Below are positions 40,659-51,475 of a stretch of DNA of 64,000 bases, piece after piece; position 1 is the first letter of the stretch, and every line of letters begins with the position of its first letter. Under the pieces are notes generated by a model that was not told where the DNA came from, ran no database searches, and saw nothing but the letters and a program-made list of their open reading frames with translations. The stretch spans positions 29,668 to 93,667 of the forward strand of contig NW_003212973.1 in NCBI RefSeq assembly GCF_000006405.1. Direction: 5' to 3'. Position numbers and translations under genes: made by a program. Origin of the DNA: Perkinsus marinus ATCC 50983. Its lineage: Eukaryota; Perkinsozoa; Perkinsida; Perkinsidae.

Positions 40659-41960
40659 CTAACCCGATTCCACTACTCCGAAAACACCTACCGTGGGAAT
40701 AGAACCCACGCCTTTCCGGTTATTACTTGCGTCCGCTACCCTCCAACCCACTTCGGCATCTAAGTCATCGCCAGCGGTATTATTAGTAATATGCAATACG
40801 TTTCCGAGGCCCAACTCAACCAAAGAATGGCGCTTCATTTTACGACCATTAATATAACTACCACTCTTACCTAAACGAGATATCCCTACCTTCATCACAT
40901 TTTCATAATAGAGCAGGATATACATCACAAAATGCCCCTCTCGAGTGCTTTCCCTTTATTACTCAGGTCTCGGGCTGTCAATATCAATTGAGGTTTTTGA
41001 TTTTCAAGTAACTAAATAAAGCCTAGGGTCCATATCACGTACACAGGCACATACTTTAGCCTTGAGGCTGACCATTAAATGTCGTTTACTACAAGATTCG
41101 TGGGCGCAGGTTACAACATTACCACCACTACCGCTACGTTGACGACCTGATATCAGTCTTACTAGCTACTCATGAGGATCCTTTACCTATGAGTATATCT
41201 GGCTTATCCCGTGTAAGAATCCTTTCTATTTCCGGACACCTCCCATCAGAGCCCCGTAATGGTACCAGGTGTACCTTATGATAGCGGAGTTTATGCCAAA
41301 GGGCCATGACGAGGTCTACCATCATCGCCTTTTGGCGTTCCTCTTCGATATGTGAAGTTGAAAATGCATTCATCTGACAACGAGGATCCTCTGCGATAAA
41401 CTCATCGTCGATTATTATTATTAATTCAAGGATGCTCCCCCCAGTACTTTATCAGATGTATTGTCCGATCCAGTAGTAGCAGAAGTACTAGTCTTTTGCG
41501 GACTATTCTTCCCCATAGGTGCATGCCGTTGTTCATGAGTAATACCATCATCTATCGGCATGTGAGCTGGTTGTACACCATGCTCAGGCTGAACAACAAC
41601 AGCAACACATACCCTGGGATAACAAGCACCACCACAAGTCTATACGAAATCTCGTCCATCCATAGAGCTCCTCTCTATAACGATAATCACCACTATACTA
41701 CCACAGGGTCGCCAGCATTGGTAGGTGATCTCGATCCCTCAGTAGGAGTAGGGAGTATATCCTCCTCAGTGGCATCCCCCGTCTCTGGACCCTCAATACG
41801 TGGCCGTTTTGCATCTGGACTCCTCACTATATAGGGTATTACTTTCCATTGACCCGATTCAGGATCGTAGGTTGGTACCTAATAATGGTGGACATCATGA
41901 TATCGTAATAACTAGTTCTACTATGGGTAAGCTTAGATGTCGGAGTTGTTGTAATGATCT
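40659..41960 (-). CDS. FHA-domain protein (5' end uncertain)
   Basis: FHA domains bind phosphothreonine, often in DNA-damage or kinase signalling. The C-terminal FHA is spread over three exons: TRDKPDILIGKGSS (about 41170-41215), then a Cys-rich exon VVTCAHESCSKRHLMVSLKA (about 41050-41120), and GKSGSYINGRKMKRHSLVEL with LGLGNVLHITN (about 40790-40870). These match the 'IGR ... SR.H ... SSNGTxVNG ... L..GD.I' pattern. It ends FGVVESG, stop 40659-40661. N-terminal exons (to about 41900) are acidic and Pro/Thr-rich with a basic string DAKRPRIEG that could be a nuclear signal. The start was not found. The intron 40688-40739 has a perfect T-arm hairpin. Confidence 0.65.
40688..40739 (-). repeat. 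FHA-gene intron with perfect T-arm hairpin
   Basis: This 52-nt intron on the coding strand has CGTGGGTTCTATTCCCACG, a 6-bp stem with a TTCTATT loop. It starts GTAG and ends GTAG. Confidence 0.85.
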
Positions 41961-42142
41961 AGGTTGGTGGCGTGCTATACTCGTAGGATGAGTCATCGTG
42001 GGAGTATTACAAGGGCTGCTTACCATAACAATGATCAATGCTCAGCATTAGCTGTCTATTACGCTCCTAGACGCTCTCACAAGATTCTGTCTCGAGAAGG
42101 TCGAATGATAACCTTATTTATGTTTTTGCAGTACATAAGCTG

Positions 42143-42654
42143 GGATGTTCTTAAGAGTAGGATAATACAAGGATGTTCTTAAGAGTAGGATAATACAAGG
42201 ATGTTCTTAAGAGTAGGATAATACAAGGATGTTCTTAAGAGTAGGATAATACAAGGATGTTCTTAAGAGTAGGATAATACAAGGATGTTCTTAAGAGTAG
42301 GATAATACAAGGATGTTCTTAAGAGTAGGATAATACAAGGATGTTCTTAAGAGTAGGATAATACAAGGATGTTCTTAAGAGTAGGTTATAATACAAGGAT
42401 GTTCTTAAGAGTAGGATAATACAAGGATGTTCTTAAGAGTAGGATAATACAAGGATGTTCTTAAGAGTAGGATAATACAAGGATGTTCTTAAGAGTAGGA
42501 TAATACAAGGATGTTCTTAAGAGTAGGATAATACAAGGATGTTCTTAAGAGTAGGATAATACAAGGATGTTCTTAAGAGTAGGATAATACAAGGATGTTC
42601 TTAAGAGTAGGATAATACAAGGATGTTCTTAAGAGTAGGATAATACAAGGATGT
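42143..42654. repeat. Minisatellite, 18 copies of a 28-bp unit
   Basis: The unit begins GGATGTTCTTAAGAGTAG and ends GATAATACAA. Eighteen head-to-tail copies run from 42143 to 42648 with a short partial copy after. Copies look identical by eye except one (about 42367-42396) with a 2-bp insertion (GTAGGTTATAATAC). The unit has stop codons in the frames I checked, so it is not coding. Near-perfect identity suggests recent expansion. Confidence 0.95.
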
Positions 42655-42909
42655 GTGACATGGTAGGTTATACGAGTCACAAGTGAAACGTTCACGATAA
42701 GGTGACGGACAATGAGTTATGGTCTGCGCCGTAGACTCTACGGCATGGTGTTGTGTGAACGTGTCACCTCCTTCACTACATGCGCTGTTTATAATCGATC
42801 AGTATGGCGAGCGAGAAACTAAATCTGCGCAGTTTGAGCTGGCAGCGCAACTTGAGCGTAATCTGGTGAGGTACCAGTTCGTAGAGCAGTCTTGATTAAC
42901 GTATTGAAT
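42655..42909. promoter_or_regulatory. Region upstream of the 304-aa ORF, with a hairpin
   Basis: It holds the near-perfect palindrome GCCGTAGACTCTACGGC (about 42728-42744), the pair GAAACGTTCAC / GTGAACGTGTC flanking it, and a minus-strand CGCTCGCCATACTGATCGAT (about 42795-42814), a variant of the element found before CASP and transportin. Confidence 0.4.
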
Positions 42910-43824
42910 ATGAGCTTAAGCCCTTCACCGTCCCCCTCCGACACCATACTATTCCCTCATCACTCTGAGGGCCACGAAGCTGGTCCGGCTATACCTGCAG
43001 CTCCACTACAACCCCAACCGCAACTACCGATTATTCCGGTATTGTCAATGTCTGAGAGGATTCCCACACCCCAGCAACAGCAGCAGCAGCAGCATTCGGT
43101 ACTTCCTGGTCGATCTCAAGGGTCTATTCTACCATCACCTTCCACCTCTTCCCAACAGCAATCGCTTGTATCAACAGCAGCTCAGATGGCTGCTTTTATG
43201 AATGAGCGTACTCGGTATTTGGCCACTCTACAACAGAAGTATCAACGACCGTCACTACCAACCCCTAAGGTTGAGTATCAACAGCCATTGGTTCGATCTG
43301 ACCCTCCGAGACCGCAACAACAACGTCTAGAGTTCCCAGTCTTCACTGACCCGACTGATCTGGCTGCCAAGCTGTTCAAGGATGAAGGTTCTTTCAGGAG
43401 GCTCCATATGGGCTCTCGTCGTCGTGACAGTCGCTGCTCTCTACACCGATTGCTAGGGAGGGCTTGCAAGGGTAGGGGGACTCAAGTTGTCACAGAATGC
43501 GAGTTCAAGGCCAACTATGGTGTATGGACCCTCGCCGGTCTGGACCGCATCAAGAGTCTCCGGTCGAAGGGTTACACAAGCGCTCAAATATATAGCGCAG
43601 TTGAAGCAGCAGCTGGTATTGCACTACCAATGCTTGAGAGGCTTCAATATCTTGAAGAAGCTCCTGGTAGTCGGATCGCTAAGGCATTGACATTGCCAGG
43701 TAAGGCGGCGAGTGGTAATGCCGTAAAGCATCACAGAGGCCCCACCAAGGCCGAACTCATGGCTATATGGGCGATGTTAGAGGTACGTCATCTGAATGAG
43801 AGGGCAAGCGAAAGTGCGCTGTGA
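42910..43824 (+). CDS. Intronless 304-aa protein, Pro/Gln-rich N-terminus
   Basis: I recognise no family. This is the longest uninterrupted frame in the window. ATG 42910 is the first in-frame ATG. Residues 1-130 are Pro/Ser/Gln-rich with a Gln run (CAG repeat at 43072-43095). Residues 140-304 look folded: FPVFTDPTDLAAKLFKDEGS, a basic Cys-containing patch with RDSRCSLHRLLGRACKGRGT, then a helical block LDRIKSLRSKGYTSAQIYSA and GIALPMLERLQYLEEAPGSR. No metal-finger or protease motif is complete. The lack of introns and higher GC than its neighbours could mean a recent retrocopy or a mobile-element gene. Confidence 0.6.
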   Translation: MSLSPSPSPSDTILFPHHSEGHEAGPAIPAAPLQPQPQLPIIPVLSMSERIPTPQQQQQQQHSVLPGRSQGSILPSPSTSSQQQSLVSTAAQMAAFMNERTRYLATLQQKYQRPSLPTPKVEYQQPLVRSDPPRPQQQRLEFPVFTDPTDLAAKLFKDEGSFRRLHMGSRRRDSRCSLHRLLGRACKGRGTQVVTECEFKANYGVWTLAGLDRIKSLRSKGYTSAQIYSAVEAAAGIALPMLERLQYLEEAPGSRIAKALTLPGKAASGNAVKHHRGPTKAELMAIWAMLEVRHLNERASESAL

Positions 43825-45844
43825 ATCTTCTTGTGACTTACGGTAAGCCGTATATCTCGCTTGCTGCGATAATGAGTAATGTATAATGTAGCTGTATTAT
43901 CTCCGTATTACTCGCTGGATAGTATCCAGTACTCAACTGTAATCAATACTCATAACTCAACTTCAACAACCATACATAAGCAGCTTGTGTTCACAGTCCC
44001 GGAAGATAATCGATGAAGGGCTGTAATTGGTATGCGAGAATTGTGCCCGGGTTCCTCTCTAGGAACGTAGTCACATTCCAATATTGAAGTTTGGTCAACA
44101 ACTTCAAGACTCATTGAGAAGTGGTCGATACAATCAACGTTAGCTTGGATGACGAGTAGCGGGTAATGTAGCTGCACTATCTTCGTAGGAATGTTGTCCA
44201 CTCTAAGTCATAACCGACACTGGTGTAACACAAGACATGTTTACAAAGAGGATAGATAACTTTCACTCACTCGAGTCCACCACAGCGAGTGAATGTGAAG
44301 TCTTACGGTATACAGTATACCGTATACTACTTCGGAAGGTAGTTTCGGAAATTTGGAAGCCGAGAGGATGCGTGATCTCTGGGTTACTATGCGCCCGCTT
44401 CGTCCCCATGATGAGTGCTGTATGCGCACTCCGTGACCTGAGTTCTTACGGGCTGTAGGCTGCGGGCTCAATGAGCTTCTTGAAATCTCAGAATGCCCTT
44501 ATAGTACTCGTAGGGAAACCCACAGTTATCTGCGAGTACAATCTCCTGCACAATATTTAGCTGACGTTCGCTGGCGAGCGCTAGACGAACCTCCGCCGAC
44601 AGACGTTCTACCGTTTGCACGACTACCGAGTAGCCACTACTCCTTTCATGGTTCGTTCGAATTTGCGGAGTTTCCTGGACTGGCAACATGATCTACGCCC
44701 TGGGACGCGCTCCATCAATGTCTTCATTTCTCTCGAGATCTGCTGGCTGAATTCCTGGAGGTAGTCAATCCCCCACATCACTACACTCATCTCGGAATTT
44801 GAGTCTATACGTTCCTATCAAGTTCTAACAATCGCCAACCCCGCTTCCTCCATGGAGGCAGTGCTAGCTGACCGGTGATTATTCCTACCTACCTTTCGTG
44901 AAGATAACCATCTCGTCGTCGGCCAACTCGACGGAGGATATCAACCTGTTGACACCTGGTACCGATGCCTCTCGACTCGACTCGGCTCTCGAAAGTATGA
45001 TACGTCGACCACAGAGTTAGACTGCTTGTTCCCTTCGAGCGGAGTGTGATAAACTCCTCTCCTCTGTAACAGTTGGGGAAGCCTCGGTCTCTAAGCATAT
45101 CTTCTAACTTCTCGAGCCTTGCAATGTACAGGCAGTTTTGGGGGCACTCGTCGACAACGACCCAGTCTCTGTCCCTAATGCAACCGCGCAGCCCGCATAG
45201 AACCCCGATTCCACGGAACCGTCGTAATACAACGCCACCGGATCTATCAAGCGTTCTCCGGAAGACTACGTTCATAAGGCTTTATGCAGAGCCGAAGCTG
45301 TTTGAGAATCGACTAACCTGGAGAGAGTAGCGCTCTCATGGCCATAACAACATTGCCTTTTGAGCTTGCGGAGTCCACGCGAGGCCGCACAAAGATCTGC
45401 CCGGACAGTCGCCGAATGCGAACTCGCAAGCTCCCAATGGAGCTCTCTGGAGCCAGATAACCCAGCCCGCGACGGTCCACTGACTTAATGCGCCAAGGCC
45501 GACGACACAGTCGGAGAGTCAACACCAGCGAGTCACATGGGCCATCCGTGGCCATGGATACGAGGGTATCCCATTGGGACAGTCCCCCGTCAGGAATTCA
45601 TCCAAGCCCTTGATGGTCTCATACTCGGACTGGAGGCCACAGCCGTCCAACAGGTCTTCATCAAAGCAATCTTGTCCATGCCGGGATCGGAGGATGTATT
45701 GGCGGTGGACCGATCGCTATGGGTTCTGGGCATACAACAACAGAGGAGACAAGGAGATCATCTCTGAGCATGAAGTGACTATTCACCTCTAATTCCATGT
45801 TCCTTCCACTGTCTCCATTGGAAAACACAAAATCATTCCTTAGA
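43825..45844. other. Unresolved GC-rich stretch with open frames on both strands
   Basis: Long frames exist on the minus strand (44468-44689; 44889-45275; 45313-45555) and the plus strand (45073-45330; 45537-45767), so coding strand cannot be decided. The plus frame at 45537 contains VPRQEFIQALDGLILGLEAT, which faintly resembles an EF-hand helix. The minus frame at 44889 contains DRDWVVVDECPQNCLYIARL. A related string TAATGTAGCTGNANTATC occurs twice (about 43882 and 44164). A palindrome CGGTATACAGTATACCG lies at about 44305-44321. Confidence 0.4.
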
Positions 45845-46934
45845 TCAATAGCCTTCATCCGAATGGGTTACACTGATGTCACATAGCTCTGTTCGACACA
45901 CTGCCTCACTAACGTCGTGCTTGTATATGCCGTTGGGCCAGGGAAAACCATAACTGGGGTATAACATAATCCAGGGAGCTTCATCATCGATATCTCACCT
46001 GTGACCATATATATGCAATGCCTTATTCTCAGCACTATATCGTATCCTGCCTCCTCCCTGCATGAACATGTCTACTCAACACAATTCGGCTCAACAGACC
46101 TACCAGAATCCTCCATCGTAGCCCAGCAGCCTCTAGCTCCTCTATAGTCGGGGAGGCCGAGTCTTGATGGTACTCAGCCCAAGTGAGGCCCCGTACCAAA
46201 TGCCGACATTTACCCTCCTCATCGGGGTCGTCAACTTCCATCAAAACATACCTTCGACAAGACCTCATACTAAATTAATCAGTGCGTACGGCTTGCTTAA
46301 AAGAATTATCCACACCCCAATCAAATGCCCCTCCATCGAACTCTACTCCCGGTATCGTATTATAGGCTTCCGTCGCAATCCTGAAACTCGAATTCAACGG
46401 CGACGATAAGTGAGGTCGCACTTCCCAAACAAATCAGCATCCTCCCCTGCATCGGGACTTATGGTCTTACCCGACACAGCAGCTCTTTCCCTAATAGCTG
46501 CCGCAGCCGCCTGGTCAGAGGCACTAAAATACATTCATAGGTGGAGAAATGATAGTACTGGCTTACTTGGTGGTTGGTCCCTTTATCGTTTCATGAGCGG
46601 ACATTATATGTGGTGTTAAACGCACTGCTGTCGTGTAAAACCTTACATCGCTCGATAAGCTACAGATCGATCGATACAGCAGCTTCATCATTGTCTCCAA
46701 TAAAAAGATCTGCCTTCCTAACCTCAATGCGATAACATAAAAACCAGTATCGACTATTCGCAACAGCACTTTCACGCGTGGGGTTCACAAAACCATATAA
46801 CCGTTGAATGCCACTGTCAGGCCCCTCAGCCCCTTCGCAGTCGAAGCCTTCAACACTAGGTTGAATTCAAGTCCGTAGGCATTGAAAATGAGTATGCTTT
46901 GCAACATGAGCAATAGGAGTATGGTGACGTGCAT
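45845..46934 (-). CDS. Possible secreted protein (exons uncertain)
   Basis: I recognise no family. ATG 46934, only 20 bp after the MCM4 stop, starts a hydrophobic leader (MHVTILLLLMLQSILIFNAY). A different frame is then open over 46680-46870 (FDCEGAEGPDSG, then GFVNPTRESAVANSRYWFLC), followed by exon-like pieces ISPDAGEDADLFGKCDLTY (about 46410-46470), LMEVDDPDEEGKCRHLVRGL (about 46183-46242) and YGFPWPNGIYKHDVSEAVCR (about 45880-45945). The pieces carry several Cys. How they splice is unclear, so it could be two genes or a decayed one. Confidence 0.35.
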
Positions 46935-46954
46935 TATAGGATGATATTTGATGA

Positions 46955-49900
46955 TTACATATCGAATTCGAGGAGACGACACGTAGCTGTTGGTCCCCTT
47001 CCGATACGAGCCAGAGTACCGTTTTGAACCTTAACATCAACAGAAGTTCACCAACCATCACATTAGCGTAGTAATAGGATTATCACCAGATTATCAATGA
47101 GCTTGCCAACGTCATGCAGGTCCAAGGCATCAGCCGTTCCTTCATGATGTCCACCTCCCTCATCATGGTGTTGCATCGAGCTTACCAACTGCTCGAATAC
47201 CTTCTGTCGTAGTATATCGTATTTGAGCGACTGAATAATACAACTACACCAAAACTGTGCACCAAAGTGGCTGACCCCAGTGGGCGAGGCCTGCAACAAC
47301 TCCTTGATCGTTTGAATAGCCGCTTCCCTTTCCTGACGACGACTCTCACTCATACCGGTCGCAAGCATTGACATATCAATAACCCCAGTAACGGGATCAG
47401 TACCTATCCAGATGGAGCTGTATTGAAGTTCGACTAAAGAGTTCAAGATGAAGCGAAGAAGAAGCGCTCACAGGCTGATAATAGAGCCTCCTTCATCAAA
47501 CGAATGGCTTCTAGCACATCATCCCCGGTAACCTGAATACCACTCCTTTGCCACTTCGTAAGCCAACATGGTTTACCTCTTCACGGAACTCCATCTTCGC
47601 CAGAGCTTCAGAAAGTCTGATAAGCGACTCCAACTGCCGAGGAGTCGCACTGATGGTTTTGCCTGAATACGATATGCCCAAACCAGGGATCGAACCCGCG
47701 ACCTTTCCTCCTCACCCACAGCCCCACTAGTGTTAGCATGCCTAAGCTTCAAGTACCCATCAGTGAGGATCTCCACTGCAGCATCAGTAAGGCGAGGCTT
47801 CAAGGAGCGTCCAAAGGCGATGTACCTTCCGATGTGAGAATCATAACGACGGCCGTACGAGCTCTTCTGCGAGGCCTCAGTGGTGGAATATATGTTCGGT
47901 TACCTCAGCTGGGGTCAGGAGTCCTCTCCCTACATTATGAAAATTTACACACGAGAAATGTACAAATACCAACACTCATATTCAAAATTCCATCATGATT
48001 CTTTGTTGTCACCAACACACGTAATTGACCATGTTTATATTTCTGTACCCTGCAAGCCCTTCATGTACAGCGAAAAGAAAGAAGCTTCACGACCTCACCT
48101 GGCCAGAGTGCCCTTGTCTATCGGTGGCTTCTCAGCTGCTGCCCCCGAGGCGTCATCCAACTTGGAGAAAAGCTTGACAATATGGCTTGCCAACGTTCGG
48201 TCGCTACGCTCGGTCCCGAGATCAAGAATCTAACGGGAAGCTTCATATCGAGGGAGGGGAGGAGGGAAACCTACTAAGTAGATGAGGTCAAATCTACTGA
48301 GGAGGGTCGGGTTCAAATTGATATTATCAACCACTGAGCGCCTCGGATCATAGCGAGATTCAATGGGATTAGCTGCGGCGCATATAGCGGTCCCTGAGGT
48401 ATGCTATTCTGCATCTTGCACGGTCGACCTCAAGATACGCTTACTGGCATTGAGGCTACAAATTATGCCTGCCTTCGCCACCGACACGGTCTGCTGTTCC
48501 ATAACCTCATGGAGAATTGCTCTGAACATTAAAATTACCCATCCAGAGTTCGAACCCGAGACCCTACCTTGCATGATCATCCATCTTATCGAACTCGTCA
48601 ATACAGCAGATGCCCTTATCGCTCAAGACCAATGCACCAGATTCGAGAACCTAATCAACTCCCATTCGAACGACCCAGGTTCAATTCTCCCTCCCACCAA
48701 TTCTTTAGTATCCGGATCCTTACTAATATAAGCTGTAAGACCAACGGCTGAGGAGCCCTTGCCACTCGTGAAGACTCTAATCAAAATCATCCTTGCCAAA
48801 CGACCTTCGCTCCGCCACCATTACCCTCGAGGAGCTATGTTATGAACATACTGCAGCAACTGGGACTTAGCTGTGGAGGGATCACCAATCAATAGGACAT
48901 TGAGCTCACTCCTGACAAGCACATAACAGTAAATGCTCATATGGGACGTGATGAAGGGTAATTAGAAAATATCCACGATAATTCAAGTCAGAGTGTTGAC
49001 AATAAGAGTTCGGTGCTACGTATCCTACCGAAAGGATCCACGATCTTCAGCCTCGGTATCACCGGCCGTTGACTTATCGGTTCCACCGAACAATTGGCAC
49101 AATAGACCCTTCTTCACCTACAAACCGAAAGGTCCCCGGTTCTATTCCCAGCGAGGTTTCTACATCTTCATTCTCCCAGATAGACGGAGCGAAGCTCTTG
49201 ATGAGATTAGTAACAATGTTAGGATCAGCTGCCAGCTTGCGTAGTTCCTGAAGACATTGTTTTCTCCCATCAATCTTCAGAGACGGGCACCTCTTCCATC
49301 TCGGCATCACTAAGATCCCCTACAGCAGGTGCATCACCAACAGAGGCACCCATCGTCTCAATGTGGATAGCATCGATATAAGACCTGATCATACGGTCTT
49401 GACTACCAAGATAGAGACGGAAAACAACTATGCCCTCCAGACATGAGCACGCTCTTGGTAAGCCTCTGCTGCAGTATGACACGTTGGGGTGATGCCTTGT
49501 ATATGCCGGTTACTTCCACACGATCTCCTGGCTTAACAGTGTCGAACATCGAGTCGTATCTATAGAGGTCCCCGGTTCGATCCCTGGTCACATCACTTTG
49601 ACCTACGCATATATCATAACCGTATGAGGTGTCTCTCCCTCCGGTATGTTCTCCGGGGACTCCTGCAGCTTAATCAACTGTTTATCAGTGAACCTTAATC
49701 AACAGCGGAGCGAAGCTCTTGAACCCCACCCCAGGATCGACTACTTACACGCATTGATTATGTTCCAGTTCGAACGACTGCTTCTGATGACACTTAGGAC
49801 AGGTCGTCGGCTCATCAATACGACCTGATTATCACAATACCGTCACCTCACCCTCCAACCATGACCACTACTACCTTTCTCAAGATTAACACTCACATGG

Positions 49901-51227
49901 TGTCCACAACCCTCAGTGGTACAGCGGAATGCGCCAACTTGCATATCCGGTATCAACACCGATGTACGAATAACAATACCCTTCAGAGCAACCAACTGAA
50001 GAGAGTAGTTATGCCGTGTAGAAGCATATGCACATGATCAACTATATGTGTTAGCGACAATTTCTAAATTCTAAGCAAATTTTGGGGAATTCTCAATGGT
50101 TTCTGTACACTTCTACCCGAATTCGTATGTCACATTTCATAATTAATGAGGAAATTCATGACTTCAGCTGAGGAAAGCGAACATATATTCCCCCCAACAT
50201 CGCCGATTCCAAGCCGATAGTTATGTGCGTTATCACATGCTCGATATCCGACGGATCGAAATCCCTCATAGTCCTCTTGTCCTTGTCATGGAGATTGTAG
50301 ATTTGCACCTATCACCACAAAAATGGTAAACATACAACGCTTCGCTTCGCCATCATCGTCAGCCCGCACCTACTTGTACAACTGCAGCCGCAGCATTGAT
50401 ACCGGGAGTGTTCCGAACTATGTGATTGTATAGCTGAAAAGCAATTGGTGATTTGCCAAAGAGATGGTATGGCTTACACATGCGTCCATGATCGGGATAA
50501 TATCCATCGGAGCCGCTATCAAATCCGAGTACCTGTCTACCAATCACGACCTTTGCCACAATCCTACTTACAAATCCGGTGAGAACCGATGGAGATCTTG
50601 TGCATCAACAGGGAATACTTGTTGCTTATTCTCACTGTAACTGATCACCAAGCACTCAGCATTAATCATCTATTACATACTCCTCTTACCGTAACAGCTC
50701 CCTGCCGTATTTGCCTCTACCGTCTTCTCCCCCCTTGTCGAACCTATCACTTCAATGATGACCATACGACCATCACAAGACCCTCACTCGTCCAGGAACC
50801 TCATGAACAGTGTCCTAGCCTCGTCGAGTGGTATGCTACTGCCGAAAATCCTCTCTGGCTCGCCGCCGGCGCCGGCGCCGGCAGCGGCAGCACTGTTACC
50901 ATCTCGCATTTGGGCATCTCCCGACTGAATAATAACAACTCACGATAATCGATCAGAATAGGTAAGCCTCACCCCAGAGGCTTCCTCATCAAAGTCGATG
51001 GTGAAACGGAGGTCACCGATATCACTACGGAAGCTTCTGAAGACGCTGCCAACTCCCATGCTACTCCCTGACACAGACTTGGGCTTATTCCGTATCTTAC
51101 CAACTCAACCTAAAGATTCATACTCACCAGGACTCCTGCCCATCCTCGCATCTATCTGATTGGACATCTCCAGAATATTCCTAGCCGGCGTCTGAGCCGG
51201 GACATCGGATGGAGTACCAGATGACAT
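46955..51227 (-). CDS. MCM4: MCM4, subunit of the MCM2-7 replicative helicase
   Basis: From ATG 51227 ([20 protein letters not shown]) the exons chain through GT-AG introns. The N-terminal part has [20 protein letters not shown] and [20 protein letters not shown]. Then come [20 protein letters not shown], the zinc finger ([13 protein letters not shown] ... [19 protein letters not shown], 49750-49960), [20 protein letters not shown] and [20 protein letters not shown]. The AAA core has Walker A ([15 protein letters not shown], about 48860-48905), the [20 protein letters not shown] strand, Walker B ([10 protein letters not shown]), [20 protein letters not shown] and the arginine finger [10 protein letters not shown] (about 48270-48300). 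The C-terminus has [20 protein letters not shown] and [20 protein letters not shown], stop 46955-46957. Several motifs fit MCM4 better than other MCMs. Six introns carry tRNA T-arm-like cores; two others contain the 160-bp repeat. Confidence 0.93.
47663..47715 (-). repeat. MCM4 intron with T-arm-like core
   Basis: This 53-nt intron lies before [13 protein letters not shown]. The coding strand holds GGTCGCGGGTTCGATCCCTG, a full B-box match. Confidence 0.85.
47883..48036 (+). repeat. Dispersed ~160-bp repeat, copy in an MCM4 intron
   Basis: Head GGAATATATGTTCGG and tail TTGTCACCAACACACGTA, antisense to MCM4. The host intron is about 260 nt, far larger than its neighbours. Confidence 0.75.
48522..48567 (-). 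repeat. MCM4 intron with T-arm-like core
   Basis: This 46-nt intron lies between EFDKMDDHA and [10 protein letters not shown]. The coding strand holds GGTCTCGGGTTCGAACTCTG. Confidence 0.88.
48651..48697 (-). repeat. MCM4 intron with T-arm-like core, antisense
   Basis: This 47-nt intron lies between DPDTKEL and [11 protein letters not shown]. The opposite strand holds CGACCCAGGTTCAATTCTCC. Confidence 0.88.
49118..49163 (-). repeat. MCM4 intron with T-arm-like core, antisense
   Basis: This 46-nt intron lies between SIWENED and [12 protein letters not shown]. The opposite strand holds GGTCCCCGGTTCTATTCCCA. Confidence 0.88.
49560..49606 (-). repeat. MCM4 intron with T-arm-like core, antisense
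   Basis: This 47-nt intron splits a codon between PHTVMIY and [11 protein letters not shown]. The opposite strand holds GGTCCCCGGTTCGATCCCTG, the best B-box match in the window. Confidence 0.88.
49694..49748 (-). repeat. MCM4 intron with weak T-arm-like core
   Basis: This 55-nt intron lies between ELEHNQCV and FTDKQLIK. The coding strand holds GGTGGGGTTCAAGAGC, only partly B-box-like. Confidence 0.5.
50042..50200 (-). repeat. Dispersed ~160-bp repeat, copy in an MCM4 intron
   Basis: On the minus strand it starts GGGGGGAATATATGTTCGC, has CATACGAATTCGGGTAGAAG in the middle and a degraded tail (TTGTCGCTAACACATATAG). It has the same orientation as MCM4. Confidence 0.75.
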
Positions 51228-51475
51228 GAAAGCAACCTTTCACACACTGCCAAATCAACGACCAACCATCTCCCCCCAGGTGCTTGCAACATCAAATGAA
51301 TCTCCTTGTCATCTCAACATATGACAATAAACATGAATATTACCCCGCACTACCAAACTAGACCAGTCGAATAGTTCCATCATTATCTCGCCGTTCGAGG
51401 GAACGATATAGTAATAATGAATTTACCCAACAATAACACAACAGAGTGTGATGAACTGAAACTTGGATACCGAAA

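Noticed and set aside
41496-42182. Plus-strand frames opposite the FHA gene (112, 63 and 72 codons)
   Set aside because: The minus-strand reading gives a recognisable FHA protein with clean splices; these are shadows, and the last runs into the minisatellite.
42143-42654. CRISPR-like periodic array
   Set aside because: The repeats are directly head-to-tail with no spacers, in a eukaryotic genome; it is a minisatellite.
48295-48325. GGTCGGGTTCAAATTG in MCM4
   Set aside because: It encodes NINLNPTLL next to the arginine finger; exon sequence.
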